64,000 nt of DNA from Streptomyces cavernae (GTDB taxonomy: Bacteria; Actinomycetota; Actinomycetes; Streptomycetales; Streptomycetaceae), in assembly GCF_004023625.1 (NCBI RefSeq), contig NZ_RPDJ01000028.1:1-64000 (forward strand). Reading direction: 5' to 3'. This document shows, piece after piece, positions 7,937-16,110 of this stretch (its first letter is position 1; the number at the start of each line of letters is the position of its first letter). The position numbers and the translations under genes were made by a program. The notes under the pieces were generated by a model. That model was given only the letters and a program-made list of their open reading frames with translations, searched no databases and had not been told where the DNA came from.

Positions 7937-7968
7937 CTCCAACGCCGTTCCACATGACTGGAGTTGTG

Positions 7969-8400
7969 ATGACCGACACCGAGGTCACCCCGAAGCCCGA
8001 GACGCCCGCCAAGGTGGCGTCTGCCGTCCTGGACGCCATCGAGGCGCAGCCCAGCGTCTTCAGCATGGACCACTGGGCGTATCTGCCCGAGGCCCTCCGA
8101 CTGGCCCCCGAGGAGGCTCCGGCGTGCGGTTCCCGACTGTGCGCGGCCGGATGGACGGCGCGCCTCACCGGCTGGACGCTCGTGGCTCTGCCCGACGACC
8201 AGCAGGCGGAGGTCACGGCCCTGGACGACGACGGCAACGAGTACGACGAGCTCGCCAGCGTCTATGCGGAGCGAGGCGACGAGCGCCGCCTGATCTGGGA
8301 CGTTGCCGCCCAAGCCCTCGGCCTGAGGCCCAGCGAGACGTTCTGGTATGTCGACGCGCCCACCGCGTTGAAGCGGCTGCGCGAGATCGCCGGACGCTGA
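7969..8400 (+). CDS. Hypothetical acidic protein between the tRNA genes (143 aa)
   Basis: ATG at 7969 sits 5 bp after GGAG; the longer frame would begin inside the tRNA and is rejected. The product is acidic and soluble with a Trp-containing centre (GSRLCAAGWTARLTGWTLVA) and a DDDGNEYDE acidic stretch. The C terminus looks helical. Unrecognised. Its position between two tRNA genes suggests they share a transcript that is processed. Confidence 0.7.
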   Translation: MTDTEVTPKPETPAKVASAVLDAIEAQPSVFSMDHWAYLPEALRLAPEEAPACGSRLCAAGWTARLTGWTLVALPDDQQAEVTALDDDGNEYDELASVYAERGDERRLIWDVAAQALGLRPSETFWYVDAPTALKRLREIAGR

Positions 8401-8436
8401 CCCACCATCACCCGGCCGCCGCACCGGCGGCCCCAA

Positions 8437-8505
8437 GCCTGCGTAGCTCAGCGGTAGAGCGGCTCCACTTGTGGGTGGTCAGGGGTTCAAATCCCCTCGC
8501 AGGCA
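8437..8505 (+). tRNA. Second tRNA-like gene, short anticodon arm
   Basis: Acceptor arms GCCTGCG/CGCAGGC, D arm GCTC/GAGC with a GG-containing loop, T arm AGGGG-TTCAAAT-CCCCT and discriminator A are all good. The region between D and T arms is about two nucleotides short. The best anticodon stem pairs CCAC with GTGG around a six-nucleotide loop TTGTGG, which would place GTG (His) as anticodon; Thr (UGU) is an alternative. It may be a working oddity or a decayed tRNA. I trust the tRNA identity but not the amino acid. Confidence 0.65.
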
Positions 8506-8536
8506 CGCATCTACCTGACCGCCCCTGGAGGCCACG

Positions 8537-9829
8537 ATGGCCGACACCGTCAGCATCCCGTCCGATGTCGCCGAGGCGTTCACCGACGCCTGGTGCAACA
8601 CCGTCATCACGTCCGACGTCGCCGCCAGCCTCGGATGCACCGAAGCCGACGCACTCGCCGACCTGCTCCGTGCCCTCGGTGCCGAGCAGGCCGCCGAGGA
8701 ATGGATCGACGCTCACGCCGAGGACGACGAGCCGAACGACCGCCACTTTCAGGGGACCGTGCCCGCAGGCGTCTCGCTCGCGGCCGACGGGATGCACTGG
8801 AGCCCCGCCCCTGCCGACACCCAGGACGAATCCCTTCAGCCCGCCCACGAGAAAGGCGTGCACGTGACCCACACACCTCAGCCCTCCCAGTGCAGCCGGG
8901 ACGAGCCCCACGCTGCTCGACCGTGCGCGGGAGACAGGGCGCACGCCGACCGCCAGACCACGCGGCGCGTTCTGCGGCGCGAAGTCGCCGGCACCGTCGG
9001 TCTGCTCGCCGACGAACACGACTTCCGTGCCATGCGGCACTACCGCACCTTCGCCTTCGCCGACTTCGCGACCTACCTGGCAGCGGTCGAAGACCTTCTC
9101 AGCAGCCGCGCGTCCCAGGGCGCACACACCACGGTCGCTCTCTTCGACCCCGAGGAGTACGCCGACTTCTGCGCCGACGCCGGTCTCGACCCCGACAGCC
9201 CGACCAGCCGCGCCCGCTTCACCGCCGAACTCGCCACCGTGGGCCCGGCCCTCCCGTACGACGGCCAGCCGCTGGCCGACCTGATCCCGTCCCTGGTCGA
9301 CGAAGCCGTCCGCCAGGCCACTTGGGAGTACGCCTCCGCACTTCTGGCCCGTCTCGGCGCCTGCACCTGCTGCGGCGAGGACATCGGCCGAACGGCCTTC
9401 GCCCGGTCCTCGGGCCTGCTGGCCCGCATCCTCGACACGGCCCGACCGGGCCACCGGCACCTGGTCTGCAGCGTCTCGGCGGCACCCGAAACCCTGGTCA
9501 CCGTCCTTCACGCGGATACGGACCCGGACGGCGCGAGCCAGCTCGACGAGGCCGAGGCCCTCGAATTCACCACGGTCCTTGCCCTCGGTCTGGCGACCCG
9601 GAGCCCCGGCGGACTCGTCATGCGGACCACCACCCCGGGCGCCCCGGACCAGGTCTACGGCTGGCGCCTGCGCAAGGGAGACTTCGAACCCCTCACGGCA
9701 GGCGAGATCTTCGACGCCTACTGCACGGACGCCGATTCCGGAGGCCTCGTCTCCCCGGAATCCGACGTCGACTACTGCGTGCCGCCGGACCTCGGGCACG
9801 AAGCCACGCCGTCGGCCCACCGGCACTGA
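8537..9829 (+). CDS. Hypothetical protein (430 aa)
   Basis: ATG at 8537 follows GGAGGCCACG. The first 65 residues are helical; residues about 66-135 are low-complexity and may be a linker; the rest is a mixed alpha/beta domain with one CTCCGED cluster near residue 277. No signal or membrane segments and no known catalytic motif. The linker suggests two domains. Last gene of the P4 operon. Function unknown. Confidence 0.7.
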   Translation: MADTVSIPSDVAEAFTDAWCNTVITSDVAASLGCTEADALADLLRALGAEQAAEEWIDAHAEDDEPNDRHFQGTVPAGVSLAADGMHWSPAPADTQDESLQPAHEKGVHVTHTPQPSQCSRDEPHAARPCAGDRAHADRQTTRRVLRREVAGTVGLLADEHDFRAMRHYRTFAFADFATYLAAVEDLLSSRASQGAHTTVALFDPEEYADFCADAGLDPDSPTSRARFTAELATVGPALPYDGQPLADLIPSLVDEAVRQATWEYASALLARLGACTCCGEDIGRTAFARSSGLLARILDTARPGHRHLVCSVSAAPETLVTVLHADTDPDGASQLDEAEALEFTTVLALGLATRSPGGLVMRTTTPGAPDQVYGWRLRKGDFEPLTAGEIFDAYCTDADSGGLVSPESDVDYCVPPDLGHEATPSAHRH

Positions 9830-9854
9830 AAGGCCCCAGGTACACCGTAAACGA

Positions 9855-9898
9855 GCAGGTCAGATGGGGGTTCACGCCAACTCGACTCACACTATTAT
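9855..9898 (+). promoter_or_regulatory. Family promoter P5
   Basis: GCAGGTCAG starts at 9855, -35 TTCACG is 9871-9876, the spacer is 16 bp and -10 TATTAT is 9893-9898 after ACAC. AGGAAGTG follows. The -35 palindrome is absent here, but the leader has an 11-bp perfect stem (GGGCCGTCGCC 9912-9922 with 9945-9955). It drives the single gene at 9993. Confidence 0.7.
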
Positions 9899-9992
9899 AG
9901 GAAGTGAGCCCGGGCCGTCGCCGCGCCGGTATCCCGCCCGCCAGGGCGACGGCCCGCCCCCTTCCCCCGTTTCCAGTTCTCAGGAGCCTGCC

Positions 9993-10691
9993 GTGCAAGT
10001 GACCCCGATGCCGGTCATCGACTGGAACAGCAACAAGGCCTACCAGTGCCCGCAGTGCCGCCACGACACGGTCGCGAGCCCCTCCCGCTGGGAGGTGTAC
10101 ACCTGCTGCAACTGCGCCACCCGCTTCGCCCGCTTCCCCCGCCTGCAACGCTTCCTGCGCCACGTCGGCGTCACCTGCGAGTTCTGCACGGAGCGCCACC
10201 CCGTACTCGTCGACGGCGAGCCCTTCGGGTTCCTGCGCCGCCGCCACAACGGCGTCGGCATGTACACGGAGCACCAGTTCGAGGCATGGCTATACGACAC
10301 GGACGAGTTCGCCGACCACCGCGACGGTGTGAACTACCGCAGCACCCGCGCCAGCCGCGCGGAGGCCATGGCCGACCTCGCCCACTGGCACAGCATGTTC
10401 GGCCCCATCGAGGACGACCTCAGCCCCGTCCTCGCCGTCGTCGCCGACGAGCAGTTCGACAAGTACGGACCGGACGTGACCGGGGAGCAGCGCGACGCGT
10501 TGCTTGACGGCACGCTGGAGGTCTACGGCGTCGGCGTCCTACGCGCCTTCATCCCACCGCACCCCCGGCGCGGGCAGTTCCACGTCGACACCGCCACCTT
10601 CACCTGGGGCCTGATCGCCCCGTCCGGCCTGGAGGGCATCTACACCAGGGCGGCACCGAAGTCCCTGGCCGCGTACGCGCCGCAGCTCTGA
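9993..10691 (+). CDS. Protein with three CxxC-type pairs (232 aa)
   Basis: The GTG at 9993 lies after CAGGAGCCTGCC; the longer upstream frame runs through promoter P5 and is rejected. CPQC (about residue 19), CCNC (39) and CEFC (67) suggest two zinc ribbons at the N terminus. A mixed domain follows that is rich in His, Tyr and acidic residues, with no clear enzyme motif. It has an operon of its own. Nucleic-acid binding is a reasonable guess only. Confidence 0.7.
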   Translation: MQVTPMPVIDWNSNKAYQCPQCRHDTVASPSRWEVYTCCNCATRFARFPRLQRFLRHVGVTCEFCTERHPVLVDGEPFGFLRRRHNGVGMYTEHQFEAWLYDTDEFADHRDGVNYRSTRASRAEAMADLAHWHSMFGPIEDDLSPVLAVVADEQFDKYGPDVTGEQRDALLDGTLEVYGVGVLRAFIPPHPRRGQFHVDTATFTWGLIAPSGLEGIYTRAAPKSLAAYAPQL

Positions 10692-10727
10692 CCTACCGCT
10701 CGCGGACGCGCGCGCCTCCCCGTTTGC

Positions 10728-10771
10728 GCAGGTCAGGGGTGGGTTCACACTCTCCCAACTTACACTATTAT
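10728..10771 (+). promoter_or_regulatory. Family promoter P6
   Basis: GCAGGTCAG starts at 10728, -35 TTCACA is 10744-10749, the spacer is 16 bp and -10 TATTAT is 10766-10771. TAGTAGTG follows. The leader has a 10-bp perfect stem (GCCGTCACCT 10792-10801 with 10819-10828). It drives the genes at 10861, 11267 and 11566. Confidence 0.7.
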
Positions 10772-10860
10772 TAGTAGTGAGCCGAGGGGGTGCCGTCACC
10801 TCCCCCACTTCATTCACCAGGTGACGGCCCCCTTCCCCACTCCCAGCCCCAGGAGTTGCC

Positions 10861-11205
10861 ATGCTTCGAACGCTGCGCCGCGCCCTGCGACCGGCACGTA
10901 TCCGCATTCCCGCCCGCCGGTTCTCCGCAGGGATCGCGGAACTGCCGCCCACCGCGCGCGAAGCGCTCGGCACCGACGTCACGGCCGGGGAGGCCATCGC
11001 CTACAACCGCGTCCGTGTCGCCACCGCGACCGCCGTCGCCCTCTACCGCAGCGGATACACGCTGCCGATGACCGACGACGACCTGGACGACGCGGTGCTC
11101 GCCCTGGACTTCCCCTACTCGGTCCCGAGCGCGGAGACCCGCGCGTCCATCCGCGCCGCCCTCGCCGTCCTGGACGCCGACTACACCGTCACCGTCACCC
11201 GCTGA
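10861..11205 (+). CDS. Hypothetical basic protein (114 aa)
   Basis: ATG at 10861 after CCAGGAGTTGCC. The first 25 residues are Arg-rich (LRRALRPARIRIPARR); the rest is helical and ends in a hydrophobic-acidic DADYTVTVTR strand. The start is amphipathic but not a clear signal peptide. Unrecognised. First gene of the P6 operon, separated from the next by a GC hairpin (11225-11252). Confidence 0.65.
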   Translation: MLRTLRRALRPARIRIPARRFSAGIAELPPTAREALGTDVTAGEAIAYNRVRVATATAVALYRSGYTLPMTDDDLDDAVLALDFPYSVPSAETRASIRAALAVLDADYTVTVTR

Positions 11206-11224
11206 CCAGCCGCCCGCCCCGGCC

Positions 11225-11252
11225 GTGGGCCGCCCCGACCAGGGCGGCCCAC
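11225..11252 (+). terminator. Hairpin between two genes of the P6 operon
   Basis: GTGGGCCGCCC (11225-11235) pairs perfectly with GGGCGGCCCAC (11242-11252) around a 6-nt loop. It sits 14 bp before the next start and may attenuate transcription or protect the upstream mRNA. Confidence 0.5.
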
Positions 11253-11266
11253 ACGGAAGGAGCCCG

Positions 11267-11506
11267 GTGTTCCTCGTCGTACCCGACCCCGCCCACGGAC
11301 TCGTTGCCGCCCCGCAGTCCTCCGACGACCTCACACCCCTCACCGAACAGTCGCTGGCCGCCCAGGGGTTCGCCTGGAACGACGAGATCGAGGCGTACAC
11401 CCGCCAGGCCGACCACGACCCCGCGGCCGTGGACGGCACCGCCGGCATGCTGCGCGAGCTGGGCCACTACGTCTTCTCCGCCTACAGGCCGCTGCCCAGG
11501 AGGTGA
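11267..11506 (+). CDS. Small hypothetical protein (79 aa)
   Basis: The GTG at 11267 is 5 bp after AAGGAG, far better placed than the upstream in-frame codon in the hairpin. The product is acidic and soluble, with an N-terminal strand VFLVVPDP and then helices. No recognisable motif. Middle gene of the P6 operon. Confidence 0.65.
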   Translation: MFLVVPDPAHGLVAAPQSSDDLTPLTEQSLAAQGFAWNDEIEAYTRQADHDPAAVDGTAGMLRELGHYVFSAYRPLPRR

Positions 11507-11565
11507 CCGCCGCCCGGCCGGCCTCCGCCGCCACTTCCCGCCCCTTGCGCAGATGGAGTTCCGCC

Positions 11566-12264
11566 ATGCCCCGCCGCCGCACCCAGCCGCAGCAGCCCGT
11601 CCGGTACGCCGCCGCCGAGCACGACGGACGCCACCAGGCCGTGGACCAGCTCCACGGGTACGCGCTCAGCAGCCACGCCACCCGTGCGGCCGCCGAGGAC
11701 GCGGTGCGCAAGCCGACCGCCAGCCCGACGGCCGCGATCGAAGCCGTCGAGGAGCTCGACGCCGCCCAGAGGGGCCCGGCCGCCACCGAGCGCCGGGTCC
11801 TGCGCCGCTACGGGTACGCCTGGAGCCTGCGCCAGGACGAAATGCTGTCCCTGCGCGGCGAGTTCAGCCATGACCGGCTGGAGACCCTGATCTCCGGCGG
11901 CCATCTGGCCATGGTGTTCAGCCCCGCCGGTCAGCCGTACTACACCACGCCCGAGCGGTACGCCCAGCTGTCGCCGCGCTGGATACGCGACGGCGACGAG
12001 TCGTTCCCAGCCGCCGATGTCGCCCGCCTCGAACGCCCCCGCCCGGCCCTGGAGTTGCTGCCCGCGCGCAAGCGGTACGAGCCGTGCGAGCTGCACGGGA
12101 TCACTCTGTGGCGGTGCCTGATCTGCGGGCCGCGCGAGCGCTTCGAGTGCCAGTGGGGCGAGTGCACCGCCAACCGCGTCACGGCCTACTGCGAGCGCTG
12201 CGTGCGCATGGACCCCCGGCGGACCTTCCCGCTGCCGCCCCGCCGAGAGCACGACTGGCCGTAA
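11566..12264 (+). CDS. Protein with a C-terminal Cys-rich cluster (232 aa)
   Basis: ATG at 11566 follows GGAGTTCCGCC. The basic N terminus (PRRRTQPQQP) leads into a helical region. Residues about 180-220 hold seven Cys residues (CELHG, CLICG, CQWGEC, then CERC), a likely two-zinc module. The middle has a SGGHLAMVFSPAGQPYY segment. Family unknown. It ends 5 bp before the GCAGGT box of P7. Confidence 0.7.
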   Translation: MPRRRTQPQQPVRYAAAEHDGRHQAVDQLHGYALSSHATRAAAEDAVRKPTASPTAAIEAVEELDAAQRGPAATERRVLRRYGYAWSLRQDEMLSLRGEFSHDRLETLISGGHLAMVFSPAGQPYYTTPERYAQLSPRWIRDGDESFPAADVARLERPRPALELLPARKRYEPCELHGITLWRCLICGPRERFECQWGECTANRVTAYCERCVRMDPRRTFPLPPRREHDWP

Positions 12265-12268
12265 AACC

Positions 12269-12312
12269 GCAGGTCAGGGGTGGGTTCACCTCACCCCAAA
12301 AGACACTATTAT
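12269..12312 (+). promoter_or_regulatory. Family promoter P7
   Basis: GCAGGTCAG starts at 12269, -35 TTCACC is 12285-12290, the spacer is 16 bp and -10 TATTAT is 12307-12312. GGGGTG pairs with CACCCC across the -35, with an inner GGT/ACC. TGATGTTG follows. The leader has a perfect 11-bp stem (GTACGGCGGGG 12341-12351 with 12358-12368). It drives the genes at 12408, 12953 and 13550. Confidence 0.72.
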
Positions 12313-12407
12313 TGATGTTGTTGGTCCTGCGGAACACCCCGTACGGCGGGGCCACCACCCCGCCGTACGGGCCCCCTCACCGCCACGCCACGGAAAGGAC
12401 ACCGGCG

Positions 12408-12899
12408 ATGAAACACGAGGAACTGGCCGCGCTGCTGGCCGAGCCGACCACGCCCCTGATGCGCGCCGCGCTCCGCGGTCTTCCGCCCAAGACCCTGGAG
12501 ACGCTGGCCACCGTCGCCGACCAGGCGGCGGAGCGGGGATGGCAGCAGGTCGTCGCCGACCGGGTCCGGGCATTCGCCGACGAGCAGCCGGGCGACGGAC
12601 CGCAGGCCGTGACCGCGTACTTCACGACGACGGAGCAGCGGGCGGGCAGCGGGATGTCCGTGGGCTGGAGCCCGTTCATCGCGGCTCTCGCGCCCACCGA
12701 GGAGATGCCGGACCTCCGGCACACCGAGACCACGGCACGCATGGTGCCGGTCGACGAAGCGGCGAGGGCCGAGGAGGACTTCGCGGACCCGAGGCTGTCC
12801 GAAGCGCTCCACCGGCTCGCGGCACTCGACCCGCCCGCGCACGCGGACGTTCTGCGCGTCCACCTGCCGACCTCCCGAGTCACCCGCGTGAAGCCCTGA
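12408..12899 (+). CDS. Hypothetical protein (163 aa)
   Basis: ATG at 12408 after GGAAAGGACACCGGCG; the longer frame overlaps promoter P7. The protein is helical, acidic and soluble, with a Thr/Gly-rich turn near residue 75 and an ARAEEDFADPRLSEALHRL helix near the end. No family recognised. First gene of the P7 operon; a hairpin (about 12909-12939) separates it from the next. Confidence 0.68.
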   Translation: MKHEELAALLAEPTTPLMRAALRGLPPKTLETLATVADQAAERGWQQVVADRVRAFADEQPGDGPQAVTAYFTTTEQRAGSGMSVGWSPFIAALAPTEEMPDLRHTETTARMVPVDEAARAEEDFADPRLSEALHRLAALDPPAHADVLRVHLPTSRVTRVKP

Positions 12900-12952
12900 C
12901 CGCCCATGCCTGCGGGCGTCCCTGCGCAGGGGCGCCCGCGCGGAGGTGCACC

Positions 12953-13447
12953 GTGCCCGTTCCGATCCTCTGCCACGTCTGCCATGGCGGCCGCTACCAG
13001 CCCGAGAACCCGGGCACCTACCGCTGCCGCTCCTGCGGCAGCCCGGCGACGGAGTCGACGTTCCCCGTCCAGAGCGACGAACGGCTCGTCGTGCTCGCGG
13101 GAGTACTCCAGATCCTCACCGTGCCCAACGGCCACCAGGTGATCGCCCCCGACCGGCGCTGCTACGCCCCGCACCTGGGAGCCAGCCTGAGTCTCGCGCT
13201 GCGGGTCAACCGGACGCACCCGGTGTTCCGGCAGGCCGAGGACATCGGCACCGCCGAGGACCTGCTGTCCGTCCTGGACGCCGACGAGCGGGGCCCCTGG
13301 GTGCTGTCTCCCACCCAACTGGAGGTCCTCACCCGGGCCATGGACGTCCGCAACGCACTGCTGCCGTCGGCGTCCCGGCAGTACCCGGACTTCGACGCGG
13401 AGATCCGGGCCGCACACACACGCAGCCGGCACCCGCGCGCCACGTGA
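12953..13447 (+). CDS. Zinc-ribbon-like protein (164 aa)
   Basis: The GTG at 12953 lies after a strong GGAGGTGCACC site. Residues 7-27 carry CHVC and CRSC pairs 14 residues apart, a canonical zinc ribbon. A mostly helical domain follows, containing a VLSPTQLEVLTRAMDVRNAL helix. Function unknown. It sits mid-operon under P7. Confidence 0.7.
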   Translation: MPVPILCHVCHGGRYQPENPGTYRCRSCGSPATESTFPVQSDERLVVLAGVLQILTVPNGHQVIAPDRRCYAPHLGASLSLALRVNRTHPVFRQAEDIGTAEDLLSVLDADERGPWVLSPTQLEVLTRAMDVRNALLPSASRQYPDFDAEIRAAHTRSRHPRAT

Positions 13448-13549
13448 GGCCCCGCCTTCCCGACCGCCGCCACCGCGCCCGTCCGCTCCGGCCGGCCGCA
13501 CCCGCGTCGCCGCACGCCGAACCGGCCCCTGAGCCAGGGAGGTTGAACC

Positions 13550-13882
13550 ATGTCCGTGTCCCACTCCGTGTACGCCGTCTACGGCGTCGTGGTCGCGCCG
13601 CCCCGGGAGCGGGAAGCGCTGGATGAGTCGCTGGCAGCCCAGGCACACCGCCCTGCCAGCAGAAACCTTGCCGACGTGCGCGTGCAGTTGTTCACGGTCG
13701 GCGACGACGAGCACGTCGTTCTCGGAGCAGGCTACGAGCAGCTCGGACCCAACACGTACCGGGCAGTGCCCTCTCTCCCGGTCTGCGCCGGGTGGGACGA
13801 CGCCTTGCTTGAGCAGGTGAGGAACCTGGGGCTCACGGTCTGGTCCGGTCCGTGCTGGCACGTCGTGCACGACCTGAGCTGA
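13550..13882 (+). CDS. Hypothetical protein (110 aa)
   Basis: ATG at 13550 follows GGGAGGTTGAACC. The protein alternates strands and helices: SVYAVYGVVVAPP strand, helix, a VRVQLFTVGDDEHVVLGAGY hairpin-like stretch, then LTVWSGPCWHVVHDLS. The layout suggests a small alpha-beta fold. No catalytic or metal motif and no known family. Confidence 0.68.
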   Translation: MSVSHSVYAVYGVVVAPPREREALDESLAAQAHRPASRNLADVRVQLFTVGDDEHVVLGAGYEQLGPNTYRAVPSLPVCAGWDDALLEQVRNLGLTVWSGPCWHVVHDLS

Positions 13883-13948
13883 AGCCGGGACTCGTCGGCC
13901 GAGACCACCGTACGGAGCACCGCAGGCACCCCCAAGCATCGCGTTTGT

Positions 13949-13993
13949 GCAGGTGAGAGGGTATCTAGCCCTCACCCAGAAACACACTATTAT
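13949..13993 (+). promoter_or_regulatory. Family promoter P8, upstream of the parB-like gene
   Basis: GCAGGTGAG starts at 13949 and TATTAT at 13988-13993 follows ACAC, a 39-bp distance instead of 38. The -35 region is not TTNACC. The bases differ from other copies, but GGTGAG still pairs with CTCACC, and with one bulge the stem extends over GGG/CCC, so pairing is kept while sequence changed. The leader has a weaker 6-bp stem (14009-14014 with 14025-14030). It drives the parB-like gene and probably the genes up to 18.5 kb. Confidence 0.7.
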
Positions 13994-14064
13994 TTTACAT
14001 GAAGCGAGGGGGCGACACCCCAACCGCCCCAATTCGCCGAACAGGCAAGGAGAAGGAGAGCCCC

Positions 14065-15537
14065 ATGGCCACCGCCGTCTCGACCCAGCCCACCGAACCC
14101 GTCACGCACGAGGAGGAAGACGCGCCGCAGATCGTCCTGCTCGACCCGGCGCAGGTGGTGCGTGACGAGCAGAACGCCCGCGAAACCGACACCGAACCGG
14201 ACGAGGAGCTGATCGCCTCCGTCAAGGAGATCGGTGTCGAGGAGACCATCAGTGTCCGGCCCCGGCCCGACGGCACGTACGGCGCTTTCAAGGGCTGGCG
14301 GCGCGCGCAGGCGCAGCAGGTCGCCAACGCCACCGCCGAACAGGACGGCCGCCCGGTACGCAGGATCAAGGCGCACGTGCGGGAAGACCTGGTCGGCCGC
14401 GACGGCTGGACCCGGTTTCTGTCCCTGGTCGAGAACAAGCACCGCGAGGGGATGAGCGAGCGCGACATCCTGAAGTCGCAGGAGCTGTCCCTGATCGACA
14501 TGAGCGACGTCGAGCGACGCCAGGCCACCAAGGCCCTCGGCGTCAGCCGCAACGCCGCCAAGCAGGCCAAGGCGGCGCAGAAGCTCGACGACGCCACCCT
14601 TCGCCGGGCAACGGCCGGAGGCATGGACCTGGAGCAGACCGCCCAGCTCGCCGAGGTCGAGCACGTGCCCGGCGCGGAGCGCCGTCTGCTGCAAGCACTG
14701 AAGCGCGACCACGAGGAGGGCAACGGCGGGCGCGGCCACTGGGACCAGGAGATGGCACTGCTCAAGGCCGAGCAGGACGACGCCGACGCCCGGACCAAGG
14801 CCGAGGAAGACCTCAAGACGGCGGGCATCCCGTTGCTGCGGCGGCCGGGGTGGGGGGAGAAGGACCTGTCCAAGCCGCTGGCCGAGCTGACCACCGGGCT
14901 GGGCAATCCGCTCACCGAGGACAACCACAGGAACTGCCCCGGCCACAGCGCCCGGCTCGACGACGAGCACCAGCCCGTGTGGCACTGCTCCGACCCGGCC
15001 GCGCACGGTCACAAGGTCCGCCCGCAGCCGAAGAAGCCCAGGACGGAGGAGGACGAGGCCAGGGCGGAGGAGCGCCGCAAGGTCATCGCCTGCAACCGGG
15101 CCTGGAAGGCCGCCGCCGGTCCCCGTCAGGACTTCGTCGCCCGCCTGGTGCGCCAGAAGACCCTGCCGGACGCGGCCCGCGTCTTCGCGCAGGAGGTCGT
15201 GCTCACCCTCCCGTACTTCTACAGCTCCTGGACCGACAAGCACGAGTCCGAGACCGTCGCCCGCTTCCTGGGCATCAAGGAGCCCGAGCACGCGGACCTG
15301 GCGGAGACGGCGGTGCAGCTGCCCAAGGCACGCGTCGTCAACGCGTTGTTCGCGCACGTTGCCGCTGCCTGCGAGTACGACATCCGCGAGCCCAAGACGT
15401 GGTCGAACCTCACCGTGCGGCAGGCCCGCTACCTGCTGCTCCTCGAAGCGCTCGGCCAGGACGACAACGGCAGCTACCGGCTGTCCGAGGTCGAGGACGA
15501 GGCGGTCGCCCGGCACCGGCCCGACACCGCCGCCTGA
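14065..15537 (+). CDS. ParB/Spo0J-like nuclease-domain protein
   Basis: A 490-aa protein with an N-terminal ParB domain: VLLDPAQVVRDEQNAR (about residues 23-38), ELIASVKEIGVEETISVRP, and GTYGAFKGWRRAQAQQVA (about residues 72-90). A helix-turn-helix-like segment (ATKALGVSRNAAKQAKAAQ) lies near residue 160, then a charged C-terminal region. ParB proteins bind DNA in partition or act as regulators and nucleases. The ATG at 14065 has a GGAGAG site. An in-frame ATG at 13999 falls almost on the predicted transcript start and could allow a leaderless longer form. No parA is adjacent; a ParA-like ATPase lies about 49 kb away. Confidence 0.8.
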   Translation: MATAVSTQPTEPVTHEEEDAPQIVLLDPAQVVRDEQNARETDTEPDEELIASVKEIGVEETISVRPRPDGTYGAFKGWRRAQAQQVANATAEQDGRPVRRIKAHVREDLVGRDGWTRFLSLVENKHREGMSERDILKSQELSLIDMSDVERRQATKALGVSRNAAKQAKAAQKLDDATLRRATAGGMDLEQTAQLAEVEHVPGAERRLLQALKRDHEEGNGGRGHWDQEMALLKAEQDDADARTKAEEDLKTAGIPLLRRPGWGEKDLSKPLAELTTGLGNPLTEDNHRNCPGHSARLDDEHQPVWHCSDPAAHGHKVRPQPKKPRTEEDEARAEERRKVIACNRAWKAAAGPRQDFVARLVRQKTLPDAARVFAQEVVLTLPYFYSSWTDKHESETVARFLGIKEPEHADLAETAVQLPKARVVNALFAHVAAACEYDIREPKTWSNLTVRQARYLLLLEALGQDDNGSYRLSEVEDEAVARHRPDTAA

Positions 15538-15555
15538 CCGAACCTCCCCGCAAGC

Positions 15556-15585
15556 CCCGGCCGGGCACGCCCGTGCCCGGCCGGG
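15556..15585 (+). terminator. Hairpin after the parB-like gene
   Basis: Fourteen perfectly paired bases (15556-15569 with 15572-15585) with only two unpaired bases between the arms. It lies 18 bp after the stop codon. It may terminate part of the transcription before the next gene. Confidence 0.55.
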
Positions 15586-15619
15586 TTCCCCACCCCGCGT
15601 CACAGAGAGGCGAACCAGC

Positions 15620-16009
15620 ATGACCACCATGGACGAAGTCCTCGACTTCATCGGCCAACTGCCGGACGCAATCAAGGTCTCGAAGGTCCAGGAGGCCTCC
15701 GCGCGGCGGCTCCGCGCGATCGACAAGGAAGCGTTCGCGGGCCTCGTGGCCGGACGCCGGGCCCGCATCAACGACTCGCTGCGCCCGGCCCTGCTGCGCG
15801 GTCTCACCGGCACCGTGCAGGAGCGCAACCGCACCGGCAGCCGGGCGGGCTTCCTGCTGGACGAGGAGTCCACCCGCATCCTGCGCCGCGACCCGCGCAA
15901 CGGCCAGCCGGGCAGGCCCAAGTACCGCATCCCCGAGGACATGACGCGCTTCCGGATCCCGGGCAGCGGTATCCCCGTCGCCTGCCTGGACGAGATCGAG
16001 GACGACTGA
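15620..16009 (+). CDS. Hypothetical protein (129 aa)
   Basis: ATG at 15620 after GAGAGGCGAACCAGC. The protein is basic and helical in its first two thirds (IKVSKVQEASARRLRAIDKEA), then has a Pro/Arg-rich stretch and an acidic tail. This resembles a small nucleic-acid-associated protein, but no family is recognised. It follows parB and precedes a strong hairpin. Confidence 0.68.
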   Translation: MTTMDEVLDFIGQLPDAIKVSKVQEASARRLRAIDKEAFAGLVAGRRARINDSLRPALLRGLTGTVQERNRTGSRAGFLLDEESTRILRRDPRNGQPGRPKYRIPEDMTRFRIPGSGIPVACLDEIEDD

Positions 16010-16020
16010 CCGGGCCTGAC

Positions 16021-16048
16021 GGCGCCGCCCCGCCAACGGGGCGGCGCC
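16021..16048 (+). terminator. 12-bp perfect stem, tetraloop
   Basis: GGCGCCGCCCCG (16021-16032) pairs with its complement (16037-16048) around CCAA, 11 bp after the stop codon. A likely intrinsic terminator, though no U run follows. Confidence 0.6.
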
Positions 16049-16110
16049 CGCCCTCCGCCGATCAACCGGCCGGGCCCCTCCCAGCCCGGCCCGCACGTGA
16101 AAGGCCCGTC

